NCBI RefSeq assembly: GCF_014648355.1
Contig: NZ_BMQY01000006.1
Span: 303,698-367,697 of the forward strand
Length of the DNA: 64,000 nt
Direction: 5' to 3'
From: Couchioplanes azureus
GTDB lineage: Bacteria; Actinomycetota; Actinomycetes; Mycobacteriales; Micromonosporaceae
Shown here: positions 17,740 to 26,098 of the stretch, in pieces
Position numbering within the stretch: the first letter of the stretch is position 1
Layout of the letters: every line of letters begins with the position of its first letter
Position numbers and translations under genes: made by a program
The notes under the pieces: generated by a model
Told to the model about the DNA's origin: nothing
Seen by the model: only the letters and a program-made list of their open reading frames with translations
The model's database searches: none

Positions 17740-18066
17740 GTGGAGCGACCGGAGCTGTCCATCGCCGTTGAGCGCGCCCCCGACGAGGTGGTGTTCCACC
17801 TCGTCGGCGAGATCGACGTGCTCACCGTGGCGCGGCTGTCGGCCATGGTCAACGAGATCCTGCAGGAGCCGCCGGCCCGCATCGAGCTCGACATGGCGGG
17901 CGTGACCTTCTGCGACTCCCAGGGCCTCGGCACGCTGGTGGTGCTCAGCCGCAAGGCCCAGCACGCCCGGGCCGTCCTGACCCTCACCAACGTCGGCGAC
18001 TTCCTGATGCGCGTGCTGGACATCACCGGGCTGCGGTCCGCCCTGATGATCTCGTCGACCGCCTGA
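17740..18066 (+). CDS. STAS-domain anti-sigma factor antagonist
   Basis: The 108-residue single STAS domain contains the phospho-acceptor serine in TFCDSQGLGTL (S60), as in SpoIIAA/RsbV proteins that bind an anti-sigma kinase when unphosphorylated. It lies next to a receiver protein, a poly-HAMP kinase and a SpoIIE phosphatase, any of which may set its phosphorylation state. No cognate sigma factor is nearby. GTG start is preceded by a small hairpin. Confidence 0.9.
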   Translation: MERPELSIAVERAPDEVVFHLVGEIDVLTVARLSAMVNEILQEPPARIELDMAGVTFCDSQGLGTLVVLSRKAQHARAVLTLTNVGDFLMRVLDITGLRSALMISSTA

Positions 18067-18072
18067 CCGCCG

Positions 18073-18627
18073 CTAGGTGCCCCAGCGGGCCTTCTCGAGC
18101 AGCTCCAGCGCCTCGGCCGGGGCGGCGTCCCCGCCGGCGCGCAGCTTCCGGGCCGCCTCGTCGACGAGATCCGTCAGCCGCTGCCACTGGGCCTCGCGCT
18201 CGCGTACCGTCTCGGCCTGGGCCTTGAGCTGCTGGGTCTTGGTCCAGAGCTCGACGAAGATGGAGACCTTGGCGCGCAGGACCCAGGGATCGAACGGCTT
18301 GGTCAGGTAGTCCACCGCGCCGACCGCATAACCACGCAACGCAAGCTGTGCGTCACGGTCCGCCGCGGTGAGGAACAGGATCGGGACGTGCCGGGTGCGC
18401 TCCCGGCGCTTGATGTGGCTCGCCGTCTCGAAGCCGTCCATGTTGGGCATCTGGGCGTCGAGCAGGATGACCGCGAAGTCGTCGACGAGGAGCTGCTTGA
18501 GCGCCGCCTCCCCGCTCTCCACCGCGACCGCCTGCACGGGCAGGCCCTGGAGGATGGCCTCCAGGGCGAGCAGGTTGTCACGCCGGTCGTCGACCAGAAG
18601 GGCCTTCGCGCGGTCAGCCACGTTCAC
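18073..18627 (-). CDS. Single-receiver response regulator with C-terminal coiled coil
   Basis: A 184-residue protein with a complete receiver domain: acidic pair D13-D14, phospho-acceptor D57 (ILLDAQMPNMDG), threonine in FLTAAD and lysine in LTKPF. No DNA-binding or enzymatic output domain follows, only about 60 helical, charged residues (TKTQQLKAQAETVRERE) likely to form a coiled coil. The start overlaps the hybrid kinase stop by 14 bases, so it is translationally linked and is the natural phosphate acceptor or brake for that kinase. Confidence 0.92.
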   Translation of the reverse strand: MNVADRAKALLVDDRRDNLLALEAILQGLPVQAVAVESGEAALKQLLVDDFAVILLDAQMPNMDGFETASHIKRRERTRHVPILFLTAADRDAQLALRGYAVGAVDYLTKPFDPWVLRAKVSIFVELWTKTQQLKAQAETVREREAQWQRLTDLVDEAARKLRAGGDAAPAEALELLEKARWGT

Positions 18628-21600
18628 TCTCCGTCCCGGAGCTGTCGGATGCGTTCACCCACCGGGCCATCAGCTCGATCAGCCGGTCGAGGTCGACCGG
18701 CTTGGTGATGTAGTCGCTCGCCCCCGCCGCCAGCGCCGACTCTCGGTCGCCGGGCATCGCCTTCGCCGTGAGGAACACTACCGGCAGGTCGCGGAACCGC
18801 TGATTCCGGCGGATCCCCCGGGTCGTCTCGTACCCGTCCTGGTCCGGCATCATCGCGTCCATCAGCACGATGTCCACCTCGGGGTGTTCGGCGAGCAACC
18901 GCACCCCGTCGGCGCCGTTGTCCGAGTACAGGACGTTGAGCCCGTGCATCTCCAGGGCGCTGGTCAGGGCGAACACGTTGCGGACGTCGTCGTCGACGAT
19001 GAGCACCGTGGCCCCGTCCAGCTGCCGGCTCGCCGGGGTCACCGCATGCTCGGCACCCGGTTGGGGGTTCAGCAGCGGCACGTCCAGCGGCGGCAGCACC
19101 GCCCGGGGCGGGACCACCGCCTCCACCGGGAGCTGCGGCACCGCCACCGGGACCGTGTCCGGCACCAGCACGTCGGGTACGTAGAGGGTGAAGGTCGAGC
19201 CCTCCCCCGGCACCGAGGAGACCACGATCGTGCCGCCGAGCAGGGCGGCGAACTCGCGGCTGATGGACAGGCCCAGGCCGGTGCCGCCGTACTTGCGGCT
19301 CGTCGTGCCGTCCGCCTGCTGGAACGCCTCGAAGATCAGGCTGAGCTTCTCGTCCGAGATGCCGATCCCGGTGTCGGTGACCGCCAGGGCCACGACCTGC
19401 TCCGCGGCGGCCAGCGACGGTATGTCGAACTCGCTGTCCGGCGGCGCGGGGAAGATGCTCAGCGTGACCGAGCCGGTGTCGGTGAACTTGACCGCGTTGG
19501 AGAGCAGGTTGCGCAGGATCTGCTGCAGGCGCTGGGCGTCCGTCACGATCGACTGGGGCAGCTCCGGCGAGACGTCGACCCGGAACTCCAGGCCCTTCTC
19601 GTCGGCCTGCGGGCGGAACGCCTGCTCGACGTAGCTACGGACCTCCTCGAAGTCGACCTCGTCGGGCTCGACGTCCATCCGGCCCGCCTCGATCTTGCTC
19701 AGGTCGAGGATGTCGTCGATCAGCGACAGCAGGTCGGAGCCGGCGCTGTGGATGGTCCGGGCGAACTCGATCTGCTTCTCCGTCAGGTTCTTCTCGGAGT
19801 TCTCGGCCAGCAGGCGGGCGAGCAACAGCAGGGAGTTGAGCGGCGTCCGCAGCTCGTGGCTCATGTTGGCCAGGAACTCGGTCTTGTACGCCGAGGCCCG
19901 GGAAAGCTGCTGGGCCTTCTCCTCCAGCCCCAGCCGGGCCAGCTCGATCTCCCGGTTCTTCGTCTCGATGTTGCCCTTCTGCTCGCTGAGCAACTGCGCC
20001 TTGTCCTCCAGCTCGGCGTTGGTGCGCTGGAGCTCGGCCGACTGGTCCTGCATCTCGCGCGCCAGCCGCTGCGACTGGGCGAGCAGTTCCTCCGTACGCC
20101 GGTTGGCCTGGATGGTGTTGAGCGCGATGCCGATCGTGGCGACCAGGCGCTCGAGGAAGGTCAGGTGCAGCCCGCTGAAGGCGGCCACGGACGCGAACTC
20201 GATGACGCCCAGCATCTCGCCCTCGAACAGCACCGGGAGCACGACGAGGTCGCTCGGCGGCATCGACATCAACCCGGACCGCATGGTGAGCGCGCCGTCG
20301 TGGGTGGCGCGCACCCGGATGGTCCGGCGGGAGACCGCGGCCTGCCCGACGAGCCCCTCGCCCGGGCCGAACGTCACCTCGTGGTTGCGAGCGACGTAGC
20401 CGTACGACGCCGCGAGCCGCAGCCGCATCACCGCTTCCTCGTTGTCGACCAGGAAGAACGCGCCGAGCTGCGCATCGACCAGCGGGGTCACCTCCGTCAT
20501 GATCATGCGGCAGACCTCGCCCAGGTCGCGCTGGCCCTGCAGCAGGCCGCCGATCCGGGCCAGGTTGGAGTCCAGCCAGCCCTGCTCGGCGTTCGCCTTG
20601 GTGGTCTCGCGCAGGGTCACGATCATCTGGTTGATGTTGTCCTTGAGCTCCGCGACCTCGCCCTGCGCCTCGACGGTGACGCTCTGCGTCAGGTCGCCGC
20701 GGGTCACCGAGGTGGAGACCTCGGCGATCGCGCGCAGCTGGGTGGTGAGCGTGGAGGCGAGCTGGTTCACGTTGTCGGTGAGGTCGCGCCACGTCCCGGA
20801 GACGCCCTTGACCTGGGCCTGACCGCCGAGCTTGCCCTCGATGCCGACCTCGCGGCCGACCCGGGTGACCTCGTTGGCGAACGACGACAGCTGGTCGACC
20901 ATCGTGTTGACCGTCGACTTCAGCTCCAGGATCTCGCCGCGGGCGTCGACCGTGATCTTCTGCGACAGGTCGCCCCTGGCCACCGCCGTGGTCACCGAGG
21001 CGATGTTGCGTACCTGGGCCGTGAGGTTGGACGCCATGTAGTTGACGTTGTCGGTGAGATCCCGCCAGGTGCCGGCCACCCCGCGCACCTGCGCCTGACC
21101 GCCGAGCTTGCCCTCCGAGCCGACCTCGCGGGCCACCCGGGTCACCTCGTCGGCGAACGACGACAGCTGGTCCACCATCGTGTTCACCGTCGACTTCAGC
21201 TCCAGGATCTCGCCCTGGGCGTCGACCGTGATCTTCTGCGACAGGTCGCCGCGGGCGACGGCGGTGGAGACCTGCGCGATGTTGCGGACCTGGGCGGTCA
21301 GGTTGGACGCCATCGAGTTGACGTTGTCGGTCAGGTCCCGCCAGGTGCCGGCCACCCCGCGCACCTGCGCCTGACCGCCGAGCTTGCCCTCCGTGCCGAC
21401 CTCGCGGGCCACCCGGGTCACCTCGTCGGCGAACGACGACAGCTGGTCCACCATCGTGTTGACCGTCGACTTCAGCTCCAGGATCTCGCCGCGGGCGTCG
21501 ACGGTGATCTTCTGCGACAGGTCGCCCTTGGCCACCGCCGTGGTCACCGACGCGATGTTGCGCACCTGGCTGGTCAGGTTGGACGCCATGTAGTTGACGT

Positions 21601-23008
21601 TGTCGGTCAGGTCCCGCCAGGTGCCGGAGACGCCCTTGACCTGGGCCTGACCGCCGAGCTTGCCCTCCGAACCCACCTCGCGGGCCACCCGGGTCACCTC
21701 GTCGGCGAACGACGACAGCTGGTCCACCATCGTGTTCATCGTGTTCTTGAGCTGCGCGATCTCGCCGCGGGCATCGACCGTGATCTTCTGCGACAGGTCG
21801 CCCTTCGCCACCGCCGTGGACACCTGGGAGATGTTGCGGACCTGGTCGGTGAGGTTGGCCGCCAGCTGGTTGACGTTCTCGGTGAGATCCCGCCAGGTGC
21901 CGGAGACGCCGCGCACCTGCGCCTGACCGCCCAGCCGGCCCTCGGTACCCACCTCGCGGGCCACCCGCGTCACCTCGTCGGCGAACGACGACAGCTGGTC
22001 GACCATCGTGTTCACGGTGTCCTTCAGCTCCAGGATCTCGCCCTGCGCCGCCACCGTGATCTTCTGCGAGAGGTCGCCCTTGGCCACCGCAGTGGACACC
22101 TGGGCGATGTTGCGCACCTGGCTGGTCAGGTTGGACGCCATGGAGTTCACCGAGTCGGTGAGGTCCTTCCAGGTGCCCGCCACGTTCGGCACGTCCGCCT
22201 GGCCGCCGAGCTTGCCCTCGGTGCCCACCTCGCGGGCCACCCGGGTCACCTGCTCCGCGAAGAGCCGCAGCGTGTCCGTCACGCCGTTCATGGTGTCGGC
22301 CAGCTCGGCGACCTCACCCCGGGCCGACACGGTGATCTTCTGCGACAGGTCGCCGCGGGCCATCGCGGTCGCCACCTGGGAGATGGACCGCACCTGGTGG
22401 GTCAGGTTGGACGCCATCGTGTTGACGGAGTCGGTGAGGTCCTTCCAGGTGCCGGCGACGCCGCGGACGTCGGCCTGGCCGCCGAGCTCGCCCTCGGTGC
22501 CCACCTCGCGGGCCACCCGCGTCACCTCGCTGGCGAACGACGACAGCTGGTCCACCATCGTGTTCACCGTCCGGCCGATCCGCAGGAATTCACCCCGCAG
22601 GGGTCGTCCGTCCATCTCCAATGCCATGTGCTGGGAGAGGTCACCCTCCGCAACCGCCACGATGACCCGGGAGATCTCCGTGGTCGGTCGCGCCAGGTCG
22701 TCGATCAGGGAGTTGACCGAGCGCACCGAGTCCGCCCAGGCCCCGTCGAGCCCCTCCTCGTCGAGACGGTCGGTCAGCCGTCCCTCCCGCCCCACCGTCC
22801 GACTGATTCGACGAACGTCGAGATTCTGCCGCTCCTGCAACGACACGACCTCGTTGAATGCGTCCACGAGCTCACCGAACGACCCGCTCCGGCGGGCCAG
22901 GCGCACCTTGAGATCACCGCGGCGAACCCGCCGCAGAGCGTCGGCGACCTCACCGAGCAGGGCGGTCTCGTCGGTCATGCCGACGCCGACCTCTTTCGCC
23001 GCAGTCAT
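18614..23008 (-). CDS. Cytoplasmic poly-HAMP hybrid histidine kinase
   Basis: A 1464-residue kinase without membrane helices. A degenerate HAMP region (about residues 20-175) leads into seven 92-residue repeats (about 176-815), each with GTW(K/R)DLT and GDLSQKITV and each corresponding to a pair of HAMP units. Then come a GAF domain (about 824-970), a coiled coil, HisKA with MSHELRTPLN (His near 1050), an ATPase domain with GGTGLGLSISREFAALLGG, and a C-terminal receiver (ATVLIVDDDVRN; aspartate near 1381 in LMDAMMPDQDG). The layout resembles fungal group III (Nik1-type) osmosensing kinases and bacterial HAMP-array kinases. It is followed by a coupled receiver gene; the divergent neighbour is a SpoIIE phosphatase. 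Signal unknown. Confidence 0.95.
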   Translation of the reverse strand: MTAAKEVGVGMTDETALLGEVADALRRVRRGDLKVRLARRSGSFGELVDAFNEVVSLQERQNLDVRRISRTVGREGRLTDRLDEEGLDGAWADSVRSVNSLIDDLARPTTEISRVIVAVAEGDLSQHMALEMDGRPLRGEFLRIGRTVNTMVDQLSSFASEVTRVAREVGTEGELGGQADVRGVAGTWKDLTDSVNTMASNLTHQVRSISQVATAMARGDLSQKITVSARGEVAELADTMNGVTDTLRLFAEQVTRVAREVGTEGKLGGQADVPNVAGTWKDLTDSVNSMASNLTSQVRNIAQVSTAVAKGDLSQKITVAAQGEILELKDTVNTMVDQLSSFADEVTRVAREVGTEGRLGGQAQVRGVSGTWRDLTENVNQLAANLTDQVRNISQVSTAVAKGDLSQKITVDARGEIAQLKNTMNTMVDQLSSFADEVTRVAREVGSEGKLGGQAQVKGVSGTWRDLTDNVNYMASNLTSQVRNIASVTTAVAKGDLSQKITVDARGEILELKSTVNTMVDQLSSFADEVTRVAREVGTEGKLGGQAQVRGVAGTWRDLTDNVNSMASNLTAQVRNIAQVSTAVARGDLSQKITVDAQGEILELKSTVNTMVDQLSSFADEVTRVAREVGSEGKLGGQAQVRGVAGTWRDLTDNVNYMASNLTAQVRNIASVTTAVARGDLSQKITVDARGEILELKSTVNTMVDQLSSFANEVTRVGREVGIEGKLGGQAQVKGVSGTWRDLTDNVNQLASTLTTQLRAIAEVSTSVTRGDLTQSVTVEAQGEVAELKDNINQMIVTLRETTKANAEQGWLDSNLARIGGLLQGQRDLGEVCRMIMTEVTPLVDAQLGAFFLVDNEEAVMRLRLAASYGYVARNHEVTFGPGEGLVGQAAVSRRTIRVRATHDGALTMRSGLMSMPPSDLVVLPVLFEGEMLGVIEFASVAAFSGLHLTFLERLVATIGIALNTIQANRRTEELLAQSQRLAREMQDQSAELQRTNAELEDKAQLLSEQKGNIETKNREIELARLGLEEKAQQLSRASAYKTEFLANMSHELRTPLNSLLLLARLLAENSEKNLTEKQIEFARTIHSAGSDLLSLIDDILDLSKIEAGRMDVEPDEVDFEEVRSYVEQAFRPQADEKGLEFRVDVSPELPQSIVTDAQRLQQILRNLLSNAVKFTDTGSVTLSIFPAPPDSEFDIPSLAAAEQVVALAVTDTGIGISDEKLSLIFEAFQQADGTTSRKYGGTGLGLSISREFAALLGGTIVVSSVPGEGSTFTLYVPDVLVPDTVPVAVPQLPVEAVVPPRAVLPPLDVPLLNPQPGAEHAVTPASRQLDGATVLIVDDDVRNVFALTSALEMHGLNVLYSDNGADGVRLLAEHPEVDIVLMDAMMPDQDGYETTRGIRRNQRFRDLPVVFLTAKAMPGDRESALAAGASDYITKPVDLDRLIELMARWVNASDSSGTESERG
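20600..22485 (-). repeat. Seven 276-bp in-frame tandem repeats encoding the HAMP array
   Basis: Blocks of 276 bp recur with high DNA identity; for example the segment ending gtgatcttctgcgacaggtc appears once per unit. Units two to six are the most alike. Such identity over about 1.9 kb suggests recent amplification or ongoing gene conversion, and unit number may differ between strains. Confidence 0.88.
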
Positions 23009-23121
23009 GCTGTCCTCACTCGCTGTCCACCGGCTGGGGGCGTTCCATCATCTCTCGCCCGGCCGGGTCATTGCGAGTGATGGCTTTGTGCATACCGCCG
23101 CCGACAGGAGAGGATGCATGC

Positions 23122-25128
23122 GTGTCGGTGGAGGAAGGAGCGGCGGCGGGTGCCCTGGTGCGCCGTGTCCGGCTGCCCAACGACCGGCGTACGCCGGCCG
23201 CCGCCCGCGCGCTGGTGCGGTCGGTACTCGAGGAGACCGGGCTCGACAGCCTGGTCAACGAGGCGCTGCTGCTGACCACCGAGCTGTCCACCAACGCGGT
23301 CGTGCACGCCGGCACGGAGCTCGACATCGAGGTCGCCGCCGACCCGAGCGGACTCACCGTGACCGTCACCGACTTCGCCCCCGGTCCGGTCGAGGAGCTC
23401 GCGGTCGGCCCGCGCAACGACAAATCCGACATCGGGGAAGTTGCCGAGCGCGGTCGCGGCCTGCTGCTCGTGGACCACTTCGCGAGCCGCTGGGGAACCG
23501 TCCACGAGGGCACGGGCAAGGGCGTCTGGTTCCGGCTCGAGGCCCGCGCCAACCCGGCCGCCGCCCTGCCGGTGGCCGAGGGAGACGCGGCCCCCAGCGT
23601 CGGCGAGCTCACCACGCTGCTGCAGACCGACCCCGAGCGCACCACGGAGGAGGCGCTCGCCGAGTTCGCCACCGACCTGCTGGCCCGGCTGGCCCGGCTC
23701 ACCGGCGCGACCGGCGGGGTGCTCCGGCTCGACCGCGGCGACGGCACCGGCCGGCAGGTCCTCGCCCGGCACGGCCGGACCCCGCGTACGGACGCCGCCA
23801 CCATCCGGGTGCCCCTCGCCGTGCAGCGGCCGTACGTGGGTGAGCTGGAGCTCGACTCCTCCCCGGACGGCTACGCCATGCCGCTGGCCACGATCGTCGC
23901 CGAACGCCTCTCGCTGCACCTGGAGAACGACCGGCTGCGCCGCACCGACCTGCGCCGGCAGACCTGGCTGACGTTCCTGGCCGAGGCGAGCGAGCTGCTC
24001 GCCCAGTCCCTCGACGTCAACCTGACCATGGCGCTGATCCCCCAGCTCGTCGTGCCCCGGCTCGGCCAGTGGTGCGCGGTGCACACCACCGACACCTGGG
24101 GGCGGCTCCAGCTCGCCGCGGCCACGCACGCCGAGGAATCGGCCGTCTCCCACCTGTACGGCGCCCTCTCCGAAACCGGCCCCGACTCGATCCTGGCCCG
24201 GCTCGAAGAGGCGTCCCGGCTCGGCCAGCAGGTCATGTTCGGCACCCCGTCGGAAGGCTTCGCGGTGCCGCTGGTCGCCCGGGGCCAGCGCCTCGGCACC
24301 CTCGCGGTCGGGCGCCACCTGCGGCACCGGCACGACGTGGACGAGGTCGCCGTCCTCGAGGACGTGGCCCGCCGGGCGGCGCTCGCCATCGACAACGCCC
24401 GGATCCACGACGAGCGGCGCCGCGTCGCCCGTACGCTGCAGGCCTCGCTGCTCCCCCCGGCCCTGCCGCACGTCCCCGGCGTGGGCTTCGCGGCCGAGTA
24501 CGTCCCGACCGGCTCCGAGGTGGGCGGCGACTTCTACGACGTGGTCCCGTCCGACGACGGCTGGATAGTGGTCGTCGGCGACGTGTCCGGCAAGGGCGTC
24601 CAGGCGGCGACGGTGACCGGGCTGGTCCGCGACGTCATCCGGATCCTGGTCGACGACGGCAAGCCGATGAAGGAAGTCCTCCACCGGGTCAACCGCACCC
24701 TGGTCCAGCGCGGCGGCGGACGCTACTGCACCCTGGCCATGGCCTCGGTGGCCCGCAACGGCGCGGAGCTGGACGTCTGCCTGCACCTGGCCGGCCACGA
24801 CCGCGCGGTCCTGGTCCGCGCGGACGGCAAGACGTCGTTCGTCGGCGAGGGCGGCACGGCCCTCGGCCTGCTGGAGAGCATCACCTCCCCGGAGGCGGCG
24901 GTGCGGCTGCACCCGGGCGACTCACTGATCTTCTACACGGACGGCGTGACGGAACGCCGCCGCGGCCGCGAGCTCTTCGGCACGGCCCGCCTGCGCGACG
25001 CGGCGGCACCCCTGGCCGGCTACCCCGCGGACGTGATGGCGGCCCGGCTGCGCTCCACCACGATCAACTTCTCGGTCGAGGAACCCCGCGACGACATCGC
25101 CATCCTGGTCCTGCGCAACGACGCCTGA
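23122..25128 (+). CDS. RsbW-like ATPase / GAF / SpoIIE-type PP2C phosphatase
   Basis: A 668-residue protein with three parts. The N-terminal GHKL ATPase domain resembles anti-sigma kinases (N-box ELSTNAVVHAG, G-box GRGLLLVDHFASRWG). Two GAF-like segments follow (about residues 190-290 and 295-420). The C-terminal SpoIIE PP2C domain begins at RTLQASLLPPALP, with metal-binding aspartates in VGGDFYDV, VVGDVSGKG, YTDGVTE and the final DDIAI. Kinase-like and phosphatase activity in one chain could set the state of a STAS partner in both directions. GTG at 23122 follows AGGAGAGG. It diverges from the poly-HAMP kinase across 113 bases. Confidence 0.93.
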   Translation: MSVEEGAAAGALVRRVRLPNDRRTPAAARALVRSVLEETGLDSLVNEALLLTTELSTNAVVHAGTELDIEVAADPSGLTVTVTDFAPGPVEELAVGPRNDKSDIGEVAERGRGLLLVDHFASRWGTVHEGTGKGVWFRLEARANPAAALPVAEGDAAPSVGELTTLLQTDPERTTEEALAEFATDLLARLARLTGATGGVLRLDRGDGTGRQVLARHGRTPRTDAATIRVPLAVQRPYVGELELDSSPDGYAMPLATIVAERLSLHLENDRLRRTDLRRQTWLTFLAEASELLAQSLDVNLTMALIPQLVVPRLGQWCAVHTTDTWGRLQLAAATHAEESAVSHLYGALSETGPDSILARLEEASRLGQQVMFGTPSEGFAVPLVARGQRLGTLAVGRHLRHRHDVDEVAVLEDVARRAALAIDNARIHDERRRVARTLQASLLPPALPHVPGVGFAAEYVPTGSEVGGDFYDVVPSDDGWIVVVGDVSGKGVQAATVTGLVRDVIRILVDDGKPMKEVLHRVNRTLVQRGGGRYCTLAMASVARNGAELDVCLHLAGHDRAVLVRADGKTSFVGEGGTALGLLESITSPEAAVRLHPGDSLIFYTDGVTERRRGRELFGTARLRDAAAPLAGYPADVMAARLRSTTINFSVEEPRDDIAILVLRNDA

Positions 25129-25158
25129 GTTGTCGTACCCCCATGACAGGGTGACGTC

Positions 25159-25725
25159 GTGACCAAGACGCAATACTACACAGCGACGAGCATCGACGGC
25201 TTCATCGCCGACCGGCACAACTCGCTGGACTGGCTGTTCGAGGTCGGCGACGGCGACGCCCCCGACAACCCGTTCGGCGCCTTCTTCGCCCAGGTGGGCG
25301 CCTTCGCCATGGGCGCCACGACGTATGCATGGGTCCTCGAGCACGACGCCCTCCTCGACCAGCCGCTCAAGTGGGCGGACTACTACGGCGACACCCCGGC
25401 CTGGGTCTTCACCCACCGCGACCTGCCCCGCATCCCGGGCGCCAACCTCACCTTCGTCCAGGGCGACGTCCGCCCGGTCCACCAGGCGATGACCACGGCC
25501 GCCCAGGGCAAGAACCTGTGGGTGGTCGGCGGCGGCGAGCTGGCCGGATCCTTCGCCGACGCGGGCCTGCTCGACGAAATCATCCTGGGTGTGGCCCCGG
25601 TGACCCTGGGCGCCGGCGCCCCGCTCCTCCCCCGCCGGCTGACGTCGTCGCGCCTGTCCCTGACCTCGATGGAGCAACACGGCCCGTTCGCCTACCTGAC
25701 CTACCAGCTCAGTCCATCCTCCTGA
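25159..25725 (+). CDS. RibD C-terminal / dihydrofolate reductase-like protein (copy 1)
   Basis: The 188-residue protein has the DHFR-like fold of RibD C-terminal domains: YYTATSIDGFIAD near the start, MGATTYAWV, and NADPH-loop-like WVVGGGELAGSFADAGLLDE. These proteins are usually assigned as NADPH-dependent reductases of unknown substrate and are not functional folate reductases by default. It begins with GTG 30 bases after the phosphatase gene. A second, closely related copy lies at 28186-28854 beyond a toxin module. Confidence 0.9.
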   Translation: MTKTQYYTATSIDGFIADRHNSLDWLFEVGDGDAPDNPFGAFFAQVGAFAMGATTYAWVLEHDALLDQPLKWADYYGDTPAWVFTHRDLPRIPGANLTFVQGDVRPVHQAMTTAAQGKNLWVVGGGELAGSFADAGLLDEIILGVAPVTLGAGAPLLPRRLTSSRLSLTSMEQHGPFAYLTYQLSPSS

Positions 25726-25761
25726 GCGGCGTCACAGCACGGGTGAGGGGCCAGGCAACGA

Positions 25762-26070
25762 TCAGTAGAAGTGCGCATGCGCGGTCTTCGGTGGCTCGCC
25801 AGATCGGACATAAGCGCGCAAGATCGATGAGGCTACCTTGATCAGGACACTGCGGTCGACGCTCTCGGCCGTGCCCGTCGCCTCCCCGCTGTTTCCGTCG
25901 ATCACCAAATCTCCGAGGACACTGCCGGCCTCGTCCGCGGGCCGGAACTTCCGGGAGACAGGTTCGAAGGTCACGAAGCCGCACCCCCCGGTGCCGTGAT
26001 CGGCTTCCCAGCGGTAAAGGACACCTGCGGAGGAACTGGCCTCAGCCCAGATACCGAGCGATGCGGTCAT
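25762..26070 (-). CDS. Small protein of unknown function, candidate immunity protein
   Basis: A 102-residue soluble protein that I do not match to a named family. It is acidic to neutral with short beta-strand-like segments (CGFVTFEPVSRKF, GDLVIDGN, SVLIKVASSILRAYV). ATG at 26070 has GGAGAAGG about seven bases upstream, a strong site. It starts 28 bases after the stop of a WXG-type putative toxin gene and ends the same operon, the usual place for the protective partner of a secreted toxin. Immunity function is inferred from position and size only. Confidence 0.6.
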   Translation of the reverse strand: MTASLGIWAEASSSAGVLYRWEADHGTGGCGFVTFEPVSRKFRPADEAGSVLGDLVIDGNSGEATGTAESVDRSVLIKVASSILRAYVRSGEPPKTAHAHFY

Positions 26071-26098
26071 CCGCCCACCTTCTCCAGCAGCACGATGC

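Noticed and set aside
20600..22485. Regularly spaced repeats as a possible CRISPR or intergenic array
   Set aside because: The period is 276 bp, the units are entirely coding and in frame, and there are no unique spacers.
18368..23080. A 4.7-kb open frame on the plus strand opposite the poly-HAMP kinase
   Set aside because: The translation mirrors the kinase repeats in the opposite strand and is His/Arg/Asp/Gly-rich without any domain. It arises from GC-biased third positions of the real gene.
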